DNA of 64,000 nucleotides. It comes from Actinomycetota bacterium (GTDB lineage Bacteria > Actinomycetota > Nitriliruptoria > Nitriliruptorales > JAHWKO01). The notes below the pieces were generated by a model. The model had not been told where the DNA came from. It searched no databases and worked only from the letters and a program-made list of their open reading frames with translations. Both the position numbers and the translations under genes were made by a program. Each line of letters begins with the position of its first letter. Positions within the stretch are counted from its first letter, which is position 1. Location of the stretch: assembly GCA_019347675.1 (NCBI GenBank), contig JAHWKW010000003.1:124001-188000 (forward strand), read 5' to 3'. This document shows, one piece after another, positions 56,055 through 64,000 of the stretch.

Positions 56055-56060
56055 ACCCTA
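56055..56060 (-). promoter_or_regulatory. candidate -10 box for the peptide-cupin operon
   Basis: TAGGGT on the minus strand predicts a start near 56048 and a leader of about 23 bases before ATG 56025. No clear -35. Confidence 0.4.
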
Positions 56061-56236
56061 CCGCTTGCCGGAAACGGGCTCCGAGCCCGCTCGCGACCGG
56101 GCCGCACGCAGGTCGCCACGGCCGCCGGTTGCCTGCGGCTGTCATCCTCCGGCCCCGACAGTCGGCGGGTGCGATGATGCAAACCGCGGGACACGACCCG
56201 GTTAGGTGGACGGGTGGCCCAGGAAAGTGACAGACC

Positions 56237-56497
56237 ATGCAGCAGCGACCCGATGCGCGACCGTTGGAGCCGATCGCCGGTGGCGCGGACGAGGAGCCTC
56301 CGCCCGAGATCGACGAACGCCGGCTGGGCGTGGGCACGGGGGACACGGCCGACAGCGACGCCACGGCCGAGGAGGCCCCTTCCGAAGCCGACCAGCCCGC
56401 CACCGGCGACCCGACCGGCACCGGTCGGCCGGTGCTCGACGATCACCACGTTGAACGTGACCAACACGACGTGGAACGTGACCAACCTGACCGATGA
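56237..56497 (+). CDS. small acidic hypothetical protein, 86 aa
   Basis: 86 residues from ATG 56237, rich in Asp, Glu, Pro and Thr, with no membrane segment or Cys. The end holds a near-duplication, HHVERDQHDVERDQPD. Codon choice follows the local GC3 bias. It lies 70 bases before the WhiG-type sigma gene and divergent from the peptide-cupin operon. No family recognised; the SD is weak. Confidence 0.45.
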   Translation: MQQRPDARPLEPIAGGADEEPPPEIDERRLGVGTGDTADSDATAEEAPSEADQPATGDPTGTGRPVLDDHHVERDQHDVERDQPDR

Positions 56498-56532
56498 CGG
56501 ATCGCACCCATGAAGGATCGCCGACCGATGCG

Positions 56533-56538
56533 TACGAT
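56533..56538 (+). promoter_or_regulatory. candidate -10 box for the WhiG-type sigma gene
   Basis: TACGAT predicts a start near 56545 and a leader of about 23 bases containing the AGGAG SD before GTG 56568. Confidence 0.4.
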
Positions 56539-56567
56539 GGGTAACGAGCCGATCACCAGGAGCAGCG

Positions 56568-57323
56568 GTGGATCCTGAGGCGCTGTGGGAGCGCTACCAC
56601 GAGACCCACGACGGTGCCGCCCGCGACGCCCTGATCCTGCATTACTCGCCGCTGGTCAAGTACGTCGCCGGCCGGGTCGGCGTGAGCCTGCCGGACACCA
56701 TCGAGCACACCGATCTGGTCTCCTATGGGATCTTCGGGCTGATCGACGCGATCGAGCGCTTCGACCCCGCCAAGGGGGTGAAGTTCGCGACCTATGCGGT
56801 GACGCGGATCCGCGGGGCGATCATCGACGAGCTGCGCAAGGTCGACTGGGTGCCGCGCTCGGTGCGCAACAAGTCCAAGGCGATCGCCGGCGCGATACGC
56901 CGGCTGGAGATCGAGCTCGGGCGGACACCCAGCGATCAGGAGATCGCCGTCGAGCTCGAGGTGACCGTCGAGGAGTTCCACCGCATGCTGGAGGAGACCG
57001 CCTACACCTCGATCGCGGAGCTGGACCGCACGCTCGGAGGTGACGGCGACGAGCAGATCACGCTGGTCGACACGCTCCAGGACACGGCGACGTTGGGCCC
57101 CCTGGACGCCATCGACGAGCAGGCGACCCGCGACATCCTCGTCCAGTCGATCGGGAAGCTGTCCGAACGCGAACAGAAGATCATCGCGTTGTACTACTTC
57201 GAAGGCATGACCCTGGCCCAGATCGGGGGTGTCCTCGGGGTGACGGAGTCGCGGGTCTGTCAGATCCACTCCAAGGCCGTGATCACTCTGCGCAACAAGA
57301 TGATCGACGCGATGGCGAGCTGA
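56568..57323 (+). CDS. whiG: WhiG/FliA-type (sigma-28) RNA polymerase sigma factor
   Basis: 251 residues, without region 1. Region 2: PLVKYVAGRVGVSLP, LVSYGIFGLIDAIERFDPAK and KFATYAVTRIRGAIIDELRK. Region 3 starts at DWVPRSVRNKSKAI. Region 4: LSEREQKIIALYYFEGMTLAQIG and VTESRVCQIHSKA. In actinobacteria WhiG controls sporulation or motility genes. The anti-sigma factor is not in view. GTG 56568 follows AGGAG. Confidence 0.9.
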   Translation: MDPEALWERYHETHDGAARDALILHYSPLVKYVAGRVGVSLPDTIEHTDLVSYGIFGLIDAIERFDPAKGVKFATYAVTRIRGAIIDELRKVDWVPRSVRNKSKAIAGAIRRLEIELGRTPSDQEIAVELEVTVEEFHRMLEETAYTSIAELDRTLGGDGDEQITLVDTLQDTATLGPLDAIDEQATRDILVQSIGKLSEREQKIIALYYFEGMTLAQIGGVLGVTESRVCQIHSKAVITLRNKMIDAMAS

Positions 57324-57470
57324 GCGCGCGCAACCGGGTCCGACAGCGTCACGGTCTGCCTGTCGCCGCCAGTGGTGCCCATCCGGCGCCAGGTGCGCCC
57401 ATCCGGCCGGACCTGTTCGCCGCGGTGGCGTTACCGTCGCGGGTGTCACGACTCGAGGAGACGGGTGGCG

Positions 57471-58769
57471 ATGAACGACGGTGCCAAGGAAACCTTGAGC
57501 ATCACGGACAACCGGACGGGGCGCCGCTACGAGGTCGAGCTGGTCGACGGTGCGGTCCGCGCGATGGATCTGCGTCAGATCAAGGTCTCCGACGACGACT
57601 TCGGCCTCCTCGTGTACGACCCGGCCTTCCGCAACACCGCCAACTCCCGCAGCGAGGTCACGTTCATCGACGGGGCCGCTGGGGTGTTGCGCTACCGCGG
57701 GTACGCGATCCAAGACCTCGCCGACCGCAGCAGCTTTCTCGAGGTGGCCTACCTGCTGGTTCACGGGGAGCTGCCCAGCAAGGACCACTACGACGAGTGG
57801 GTGTTCGACATCACCCACCACACGATGATCCACGAGAACATCAAGAAGTTCATCGACGGGTTCCATCACGACGCCCACCCGATGGGCATCCTGGTCGGCA
57901 CGGTCGGCGCGTTGTCGACCTTCTACCCCGAGGCCAAGCAGATCCACGATCCCGAGGTGCGCCACAAGCAGATCGTCCGGCTGATCGCGAAGTTCCCCAC
58001 CCTGGCGGCGTTCGCCTACCGCCACTCGATCGGGCTGCGCTACGCCTACCCCGACAACCACCTGTCCTTCCCCGGGAACTTCCTCAACATGATGTGGAAG
58101 AAAACCGAGCTGAAGTACGAGCCCGATCCGGTCCTGGAACGGGCGATGGACGTTCTGTTCATCCTCCACGCCGACCACGAGCAGAACTGCTCGACCACCA
58201 CGATGCGGACGGTGGGAAGCTCCGACGCCGACCCGTACTCGTCGGCCGCGGCAGCCGTCGCCGCGCTCTACGGCCCCAAGCACGGCGGAGCGAACGAGCA
58301 GGTGCTACGGATGCTCGAACAGATCGGCGATGTCCGGCAGGTCCCCGAGTACGTCGAGCGGGTCAAGCACGGTGACTTCCGCCTGATGGGCTTCGGCCAC
58401 CGCGTGTACAAGAACTACGACCCGCGCGCGCGGGTGGTGCGCGACCTCGCCCACGAGGTGTTCGGGGTGACGGGGAAGAACCCGCTGATCGACATCGCCG
58501 TCGAGCTCGAACGGATCGCGTTGGAAGACGACTACTTCCTCGAGCGCCGCCTGTACCCCAACGTGGACTTCTACACGGGGATCATCTACCAGGCGATGGG
58601 CTTCCCCACCGACATGTTCCCGGTGCTGTTCGCCATCGGTCGGATCGCGGGCTGGGTCGCCCAGTGGCAGGAGAACCTGCTCGACGAGGAGCAGGCCATC
58701 GCCCGTCCCCGCCAGCTGTACGTCGGTCCCGCCGAGCGCGACTACGTCCCGATCGACCAGCGCGGCTGA
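57471..58769 (+). CDS. gltA: type II citrate synthase
   Basis: 432 residues, normal for the hexameric type. The three catalytic residues are seen in ILHADHEQNCS (His), MGFGHRVYKNYDPRA (His) and YPNVDFYTGI (Asp). It condenses acetyl-CoA and oxaloacetate to open the TCA cycle. ATG 57471 begins the family-typical N-terminal beta domain. A TACCGT box at 57432-57437 may be its -10. Confidence 0.96.
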   Translation: MNDGAKETLSITDNRTGRRYEVELVDGAVRAMDLRQIKVSDDDFGLLVYDPAFRNTANSRSEVTFIDGAAGVLRYRGYAIQDLADRSSFLEVAYLLVHGELPSKDHYDEWVFDITHHTMIHENIKKFIDGFHHDAHPMGILVGTVGALSTFYPEAKQIHDPEVRHKQIVRLIAKFPTLAAFAYRHSIGLRYAYPDNHLSFPGNFLNMMWKKTELKYEPDPVLERAMDVLFILHADHEQNCSTTTMRTVGSSDADPYSSAAAAVAALYGPKHGGANEQVLRMLEQIGDVRQVPEYVERVKHGDFRLMGFGHRVYKNYDPRARVVRDLAHEVFGVTGKNPLIDIAVELERIALEDDYFLERRLYPNVDFYTGIIYQAMGFPTDMFPVLFAIGRIAGWVAQWQENLLDEEQAIARPRQLYVGPAERDYVPIDQRG

Positions 58770-58853
58770 CGCCGGGCTCGACATCGGACGTGGGGCCGTG
58801 CCCTGTGGCCAGCAGCAGCCGCTGTCTGGGATCCTGAGTCGCGAGGAGTGTCC

Positions 58854-59615
58854 ATGTCGGTCTTCGACGGTGTCGGCGTGGCGCTCGTCACGCTCTTCGA
58901 CGCCGACGGGAGGTTGGACACCGATGCCACGGCCGAGCACGCCGAGCGTCTGGTCGAGGCAGGTGTCGCCGCGGTGGTGGTGGCGGGCAGCACCGGTGAG
59001 GCACCGACGCTGGACACTGATGAGCGCCTCGCGCTGGTCGCGACCGTCCGCCGGCGGATCGCCGGACGGGTGCCGGTGGTGGTGGGGACCGGAGCGCCAT
59101 CGGCGCGCCAGGCCGTGGGTCTGACCCGGGCCGCGTGTGACCACGGCGCCGATGCGGTGCTGGCGCTCTCCGGCCTGCAAGCCGCCGATCCACGGCCCTA
59201 CTACGAAGCGGTGCGGGACGCCGCGGGCGACGTTCCCGTGTTGGCCTACCACTTCCCCACCATGGCGCCGCCGGGGATCCCGGTCGCTGCTCTGGCGTCG
59301 CTCCCGGTGGTCGGCGTCAAGGATTCGACCGGCGACCCCGACCGGCTGTTGCACACACTGGACGCGTATGACGGCGACGTCTACGTCGGCTCCTCAGCGC
59401 TGCTGACCATGGCGGGGGCCGTGGGATGCCGCGGTGCCATCCTGGCGCTGGCCAACCTCGAACCCCGAGGCTGCGTCGAGGCGTTCGGCGGCGACGGAGG
59501 CGCCCAGCGGGCCCTCGCACCGGTCCACCGGCGCGTGGCGTCACCGTTCCCGCGGGGACTGAAGGAGGCGCTGGCCGAGTCCTTCGGGACCTCGCCGGTG
59601 TGCCGGATGGGCTGA
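58854..59615 (+). CDS. DapA/N-acetylneuraminate lyase family aldolase
   Basis: 253 residues. GSTGEAPTLDTDERLALV (pyruvate carboxylate motif), VLAYHFPTM (catalytic Tyr region) and VVGVKDSTGD (Schiff-base Lys) identify the family. It is about 40 residues shorter than typical DapA, missing part of the C-terminal helices. It may be a true dihydrodipicolinate synthase or a related keto-acid aldolase. ATG 58854 has GAGGAG five bases upstream. Its end is seven bases from the convergent amidase stop. Confidence 0.83.
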   Translation: MSVFDGVGVALVTLFDADGRLDTDATAEHAERLVEAGVAAVVVAGSTGEAPTLDTDERLALVATVRRRIAGRVPVVVGTGAPSARQAVGLTRAACDHGADAVLALSGLQAADPRPYYEAVRDAAGDVPVLAYHFPTMAPPGIPVAALASLPVVGVKDSTGDPDRLLHTLDAYDGDVYVGSSALLTMAGAVGCRGAILALANLEPRGCVEAFGGDGGAQRALAPVHRRVASPFPRGLKEALAESFGTSPVCRMG

Positions 59616-59621
59616 ACCGCT

Positions 59622-62363
59622 TCAGCAGGGCCGACCGTCGACGGCGTCGAGCTCCCCACGACGATCGTCGGGGATGACCGACCGGTCCCCGACCAGCAGC
59701 AGGTCCACCTGGGGCGCTCCGCAGGTCGCCGCCAGGTCCCGGGTGATCGTCGGGACGAAGTCGGCGGCGACGAGGACAACAGGCGCACCGGCGTCGGCGG
59801 CGATGCCCGCCGCCGCCAGCCCGTAGCCCCAGCCGTCGCCGTGGTAGCCGTTGAGGATGACGAACCGGCGGGGGCCGCTCGCGGTCGCCCCCCACAGTCG
59901 GGTGGCGATCGCCCCGGCGGTCTCCGCACGACTGGGGCCCGCCACCCGGTCGGGGTGGGGCACCGCCCCGGCCACCGCGTCGGACAGCGCAGCCGTTCCG
60001 CCCACAACCACCGTGCGGACGGGGAGGTCGCGGGCAAGCCAGTCGCGGACGGCGTCATGCAGCGAAGCGGTCGGACTGAGCAGAACCGGGTGGCCGGCGC
60101 GGGCAGCGAACGCCCCGCCGGTCACCGAGTCCGCCCAGCCGGCGTTCGGATCGTGGGCCGGGCCGTGGCTCCGGGCGAGGATGACCTGGTTGCTTCCCGG
60201 ACGCAGTCGCCGGACCTCGTCGGCGACGGCGAGCGCGGTCTCCACCCGCGTGGCTCCGCTCAGACGGCGGGTGACGTAGCCGTCGGCCTGGACGGCGCTC
60301 TCGACCGCGACGCCGACCGCGTCGTGACCTCCCAGCAGGTACACGGTCGCGCCCGGCGGGAGGACCCGGCGCAGCTCAGTGCGTGTGACGGTGGACAGCG
60401 CACCGGTGGTCGTGAACAACAGCGGGGCGCGCCCGGCCAATGCCGATCCGGCGAGCGAGTCCGCGAAGACGTCGTCTCGGGACAGCACCGCGTACGGAGC
60501 TGCACCCGGCGCGAAACGGGCCTGGCTCAACCCAACGCCGGCGGCAGTGGGGGTGGCTTCGTCGACGCGCTCGGTCGTTGCGGGGTCGCCATCGAAGCGC
60601 ACAGCGGGGGTGACCGGTGTGGGTTGCGACGGTGGGCTGTCACCGACCGCGTTGGTGGCCACCACCGTGACCCGGTAGGCCACACCATTGGTGAGGCCGG
60701 TCAACCGCGCGGACGTTGTGGATCCGGCCACGGTCACCGTTGTGGAGCCCGGCGCGGCCGCGACGGTGTAGAGCTCCACCGCCGCGCCGCCGTCGTCGGT
60801 CGGAGGCAACCACGTCACGCTCGCCCCGCGGTCCGTCGGCGTCGCGCTCACCGTGTCGGGTGCGGTCGGTGGCCGACGTGGGTCGACGACCGCCAGCTCC
60901 GTCGGCCAGCCCCCGGCGGCCAGCGCAGCGGTGCGGACGCTGGCGACGTTCCCCGCCTCGTCGGCGACCGTGACCGCCTCGACCGTCCACGTCCCCGGCT
61001 CGGCGTACTGAGGCAGCACCGCGTTGGTGCGGAACCGGCCCTGCAGCGCGGTCCCGGACACCAGGTGGCGGGCCGCGTCGACCGTGGCGGTCAGCCGCTG
61101 TCGGCCGGACGGGCTGCGCAGCGCAACGCGGGTCAGAGGTTCCGCGCCCGCCGCCACGCCTGACTCGTCATCGCCCAGGTCGAGGGTGAACGTCAACGTG
61201 GCGTCGCCAGCGGCGGTGTCGACCCGCTGCGGAGACAGCGACAGGTGGTCCAGCACCGGCGGAGCGGTGTCGGTGGGGCCCGCCGCTTTGGCGGCCACCG
61301 ACCGCCGGATCTCGGGCAGGCGCTCGTAGAGCCGGTCACCGGGGCAGTCGGTCGACGAGAAGTCCTGGTGGCCGGAGATCGCGGGCACGGTCCGGGAGCT
61401 GCTGCTGTTGGAGTACGTGACGTGCGCCTGCGGGTCGAGGCCGTGGCGGGCGGCGAGTTCCGCCAGGGCGTCCTCGAGCGTGCCGACCGCGGCGGCGGTG
61501 GGTTCCTCGCCGGGCTGGCCGGGCGCACCGAAGTGGCCCAGCAGGGCCACACCGACGTTGCCGGTGTTGTAGCCGCCGACGTGTGCGCCGGTGACCAGCC
61601 GGTTGCGGTCGTCGTGGGCGAAGTCACGCCCGTTGCCTCCGGCATCGCAGCGGCGGCTGTCGCCCCCCGACCAGCGTCCCTCGTAGATGCGGCCATGCGG
61701 GTCGATCAGGTACTGGTAGCCGATGTCATCCCATCCGCGGACCTTGATGTGGTAGGCGTAGATGCCGCGCACGACGGCCGCGGGATCGTCGCCGGTGCGG
61801 TTGAGGCGAGCGGTGTGATGCACGGTCATCACCTGCGCCACGCCGAAGGATCGCGACCCCGTCCGGATCGACTCGTCGGCCTGCCACTCGGCGCGTGACA
61901 CGCAGCGCTGCAGCGCATCCGCCGCGGCCGCCGGTCGCTTCCCGATCCGCTCCACAGGACCGTCTGTGGTGTTGATCGCGGCGACGCGGACGTTGGCGGC
62001 CACAGGGGGGATGCCGCGGACCTGGTAGGCGTCGGCGTCGTCGCCGGCCACCAGGCCGCTCGCCCACTGCCCCTCGGCGTCGGCGCCGTCCTCGATCAGC
62101 GCGATCCACGGTCCCCACATCCGGCCGTGACGGAACCGCACGGCGCCGTTGTCACCCGCTTGGGCGCCGACCCCTTCCCCGTCCCACACCACCCCGAGGT
62201 GGTCGATCGGGAACCCCGGCTCCACCACGCCGGCTGCGGCGCGGCGGACGTCCAGCAGCGTCCGTGGCCGGCGGTGAGCGTCCGAGGCGGCCTGCGGCAC
62301 GGTCAGGCCAGCGACCAGCACGCACAAAGCCACGACGATCCGCAGCCCGACCCCACGCCCCAC
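59622..62363 (-). CDS. secreted N-acetylmuramoyl-L-alanine amidase with FN3 and CWB2 domains
   Basis: 913 residues. A signal peptide (LRIVVALCVLVAGLTVPQA) is followed by a PGRP/amidase-2 domain with MTVHHTARLNRTGD (zinc His), GWDDIGYQYLIDPHGRIYEG, VGVALLGHFG and ISGHQDFSSTDCPGDRLYE (zinc His and Cys). A beta-sandwich linker and an FN3 module (SVTWLPPTDDGGAAVELY) precede three CWB2 modules ending at the C-terminal Cys. It cleaves the amide between MurNAc and L-Ala. GTG 62363 has GAGGGG seven bases upstream; GTG 62408 would add polar residues before the signal. Confidence 0.92.
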   Translation of the reverse strand: MGRGVGLRIVVALCVLVAGLTVPQAASDAHRRPRTLLDVRRAAAGVVEPGFPIDHLGVVWDGEGVGAQAGDNGAVRFRHGRMWGPWIALIEDGADAEGQWASGLVAGDDADAYQVRGIPPVAANVRVAAINTTDGPVERIGKRPAAAADALQRCVSRAEWQADESIRTGSRSFGVAQVMTVHHTARLNRTGDDPAAVVRGIYAYHIKVRGWDDIGYQYLIDPHGRIYEGRWSGGDSRRCDAGGNGRDFAHDDRNRLVTGAHVGGYNTGNVGVALLGHFGAPGQPGEEPTAAAVGTLEDALAELAARHGLDPQAHVTYSNSSSSRTVPAISGHQDFSSTDCPGDRLYERLPEIRRSVAAKAAGPTDTAPPVLDHLSLSPQRVDTAAGDATLTFTLDLGDDESGVAAGAEPLTRVALRSPSGRQRLTATVDAARHLVSGTALQGRFRTNAVLPQYAEPGTWTVEAVTVADEAGNVASVRTAALAAGGWPTELAVVDPRRPPTAPDTVSATPTDRGASVTWLPPTDDGGAAVELYTVAAAPGSTTVTVAGSTTSARLTGLTNGVAYRVTVVATNAVGDSPPSQPTPVTPAVRFDGDPATTERVDEATPTAAGVGLSQARFAPGAAPYAVLSRDDVFADSLAGSALAGRAPLLFTTTGALSTVTRTELRRVLPPGATVYLLGGHDAVGVAVESAVQADGYVTRRLSGATRVETALAVADEVRRLRPGSNQVILARSHGPAHDPNAGWADSVTGGAFAARAGHPVLLSPTASLHDAVRDWLARDLPVRTVVVGGTAALSDAVAGAVPHPDRVAGPSRAETAGAIATRLWGATASGPRRFVILNGYHGDGWGYGLAAAGIAADAGAPVVLVAADFVPTITRDLAATCGAPQVDLLLVGDRSVIPDDRRGELDAVDGRPC

Positions 62364-62537
62364 GGCTGTTCCCCTCGTCCGCCCGGCGCTCGCGCACCGC
62401 CCCGGCACCGCCCGGCCGTCCCCCGTCGCAGCGGCACCTCACTGTCGTGTGGCGGCCGGCCGTCGTCAACCGCGTCCACGCTGGATCGTTCCGGCCGCTG
62501 CAGCTGCCAGACTGCGGACACCCGCGCGGAGGACGAC

Positions 62538-63806
62538 GTGACCGAGACCCACGACGAGGGCTGGGGCGCCACCGTCCGTGGGGGGCGGCGTCGGGGACGA
62601 CGCAGCGTGCGGGTCGTCCTGGTGATCGTCGTGCTGGTGGTGCTCGCCGCGGCGGCGACGGGCGTCGGGGCGGCCGTGTACGCCAGCGCGCAGATGCAGC
62701 ACGTCGAGGTCGGTGGCCTCGACGGCGCAAGCCGTCCTCTGCACGTGTTGGTCGTGGGTTCCGACAGCCGCGCCGGGCTGACACCTGAGCAGCAGCGTGA
62801 ACTCGCGACCGGCGACACCGCCGGCGAACGCGCCGACACGATCTTCCTGATGACCGTCTCCGGCCGGCGCGCGGCGGTGCTCGCCTTCCCCCGGGACCTG
62901 TACGTCGAGCGCTGCGACGGTTCGACGGGCCGCATCAACGGGGCGTTCGCGATCGGCGGGGCGGACTGCCTGGTGCGCACGGTGCGGGACCTGTCCGACA
63001 TCCCGATCGATCACTACCTCGCCGTGCACTTCCTGGGCTTCCGGCACATCGTCGACGCGGTCGGCGGCGTCGACCTCTGCCTCGACCAGCCCATCGCCGA
63101 CCCCTTCGCCGGGATCGACCTACCGGCAGGCTGTCAGCGGCTGGACGGCCGACAGGCGCTGGGCTACGTCCGGGTCCGCAAGATCGACAGTGACCTGCAG
63201 CGCATCGAGCGCCAGCAACAGTTCCTCAAGGCGCTGGCGCAGGAGGTCATCTCGCCGTCGGTGGCGCTGAACCCGCTGCGCCTGTACGAGACGGCCGGGC
63301 GGGTCGGGAACGCCCTCACCGGCGACCAGGGGCTGGGCACGGTCGCGCTGGTTCGGCTGGGGTTCGGCATGCTCGGCGTCGCATCCGGCAGATCGGTGAC
63401 CCACACCGTCCCCGCCACGCCCGCCAACGTCGGCGGTGGCGCTGTGCTGCGGGTGAACGAGGACGAGGCCGAGCAGCTCTTCGAGCGCTTCCGGGACGGT
63501 TCGGTCCTGGCCGAGGCCGCTGGCGGGGCGCAGGTCGACCCGGCCGACGTGGAGGTCAGGGTCCTGAACGGCGCCGGCATCACCGGGCTCGCGGCACGCA
63601 CCGCGGATCGGCTGCGCTCCGAAGGCTTCCGCGTCGTCAGCGTCGCTGACGCCTCGCAGCAGGTCGACCGCACGGTGGTGAACCACCCGCGAGGGCGGCG
63701 GACCCAGGCCGAGGCGGTCGCCCGTGCGCTGGACGGGCGAGGCGAGCTGCGCGAGGACCCGACGGTCGAGACGGTCACGATCGTGCTCGGCCCCGACGCA
63801 GCGTGA
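62538..63806 (+). CDS. LytR-CpsA-Psr (LCP) family cell-wall polymer ligase
   Basis: 422 residues. A short cytoplasmic Arg-rich tail and one membrane helix (VRVVLVIVVLVVLAAAATGV) precede the LCP domain: VLVVGSDSRAG, ERADTIFLMTV, VLAFPRDLYVE, GRINGAFAIGG and YVRVRKIDSDLQRIERQQQF (the Arg/Asp pyrophosphate-binding site). A LytR_C domain follows (VEVRVLNGAGITGLAARTAD). It transfers lipid-linked glycopolymers such as arabinogalactan or teichoic acid to peptidoglycan. GTG 62538 has GGAGG at six bases. Confidence 0.93.
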   Translation: MTETHDEGWGATVRGGRRRGRRSVRVVLVIVVLVVLAAAATGVGAAVYASAQMQHVEVGGLDGASRPLHVLVVGSDSRAGLTPEQQRELATGDTAGERADTIFLMTVSGRRAAVLAFPRDLYVERCDGSTGRINGAFAIGGADCLVRTVRDLSDIPIDHYLAVHFLGFRHIVDAVGGVDLCLDQPIADPFAGIDLPAGCQRLDGRQALGYVRVRKIDSDLQRIERQQQFLKALAQEVISPSVALNPLRLYETAGRVGNALTGDQGLGTVALVRLGFGMLGVASGRSVTHTVPATPANVGGGAVLRVNEDEAEQLFERFRDGSVLAEAAGGAQVDPADVEVRVLNGAGITGLAARTADRLRSEGFRVVSVADASQQVDRTVVNHPRGRRTQAEAVARALDGRGELREDPTVETVTIVLGPDAA

Positions 63807-63818
63807 CTGCGCCGCGCT

Positions 63819-64000
63819 CTAGGGCCGGGGGTCGGGGCGCACGTCCAGCAGCTGCGCGAGCTGCGCGGCGTTGCGTACCCCGTAGTCGCGGTAGCAGTTG
63901 TTCATGATCGCGTGTGTCTCGCGGGCTTGGACGCTGAGCTGCTGGACGCGGGCTGCCCACTGGGCCAGCTCCTCGGTGGAGTACAGGTAGGCGAACCGCT
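63819..64000 (-). CDS. DUF72 (YecE-like) family protein, C-terminal end only
   Basis: The minus strand enters the window in frame and ends at TAG 63819. The 59 or so residues read RFAYLYSTEELAQWAARV, then AIMNNCYRDYGVRNAAQLAQ, the conserved C-terminal helix and NNCYRDY block of DUF72 TIM-barrel proteins. Function of the family is unknown. The 12-base gap to the convergent LCP gene leaves no room for a separate terminator. Confidence 0.85.
   Translation of the reverse strand, partial: RFAYLYSTEELAQWAARVQQLSVQARETHAIMNNCYRDYGVRNAAQLAQLLDVRPDPRP

Overview
The window is very GC-rich DNA with strong GC bias at third codon positions, many GTG and TTG starts, dense co-directional operons and actinobacterial gene families: WhiG- and HrdB-like sigma factors, actinobacterial-type GlgA, DUF3152, CbtA/CbtB, an Rpf-like domain and an LCP ligase. 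Three secreted proteins carry cell-wall-binding repeat 2 (CWB2) domains. This points to a Gram-positive actinobacterium. The density of CWB2 proteins suggests the deep-branching Nitriliruptoria/Euzebya/Egibacter area, but that placement is inference. No rRNA, tRNA, transposase, phage gene or CRISPR array was found.

Layout. Positions 1-5294 hold cell-envelope genes (NlpC/P60 endopeptidase, M50 protease, M15 peptidase, phospholipase D-like protein, lytic transglycosylase). 5442-12739 hold a principal-type sigma factor, an SDR, a CWB2/Rpf-like protein, an Nfu-type Fe-S protein, an ATP-grasp enzyme and an EamA transporter. 12726-15557 is a DUF2203-glgC-glgA operon on the minus strand. 15766-17184 is a B12-binding radical SAM gene whose apparent stop is best read as selenocysteine in a C-U-A-E-P tail. 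An aldo/keto reductase and a DNA glycosylase follow.

19323-44249 is one minus-strand cobalamin operon of about 25 kb. It starts from a candidate promoter and a well-supported cobalamin riboswitch and runs cbtB-cbtA-cobC-cbiB-cobQ-cobN-chlID-cobO-cobB-cobI-cobA/hemD-cobM-cbiD-cobL-cbiG/cobJ-ferredoxin-cobH-cbiX-cobU/cobC-cobT-cobS. Nearly every junction is a 4-base GTGA or ATGA stop/start overlap, so translation is probably coupled along most of its length. Several steps are fused into single proteins. It mixes anaerobic-route enzymes (CbiX, CbiD, CbiG) with a late cobaltochelatase (CobN plus a ChlI-ChlD protein). No precorrin-6A reductase (CobK/CbiJ) is visible.

44395-53665 hold an aldo/keto reductase, a VWA protein, FtsH, a MoxR-like AAA+ ATPase, a CWB2 metalloprotease and a lipoprotein phosphoesterase. 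53677-56025 is a compact group: a short Asp/Ala-rich peptide gene followed by a JmjC-type cupin oxygenase and a thioredoxin-like [2Fe-2S] protein. It resembles a small peptide-modification cassette. 56237-64000 hold an acidic small ORF, a WhiG-type sigma factor, citrate synthase, a DapA-family lyase, a CWB2 amidase, an LCP ligase and the end of a DUF72 gene.

Two themes recur. First, many intergenic or junction sequences are short tandem duplications (13, 14, 19, 33, 48, 62 and 75 bp units), several carrying a perfect dyad or a ribosome-binding site. Second, six genes outside the cobalamin operon have a TANNNT -10 box 6-8 bases before the start codon, as expected for leaderless mRNAs, and a seventh (FtsH) fits the same pattern.
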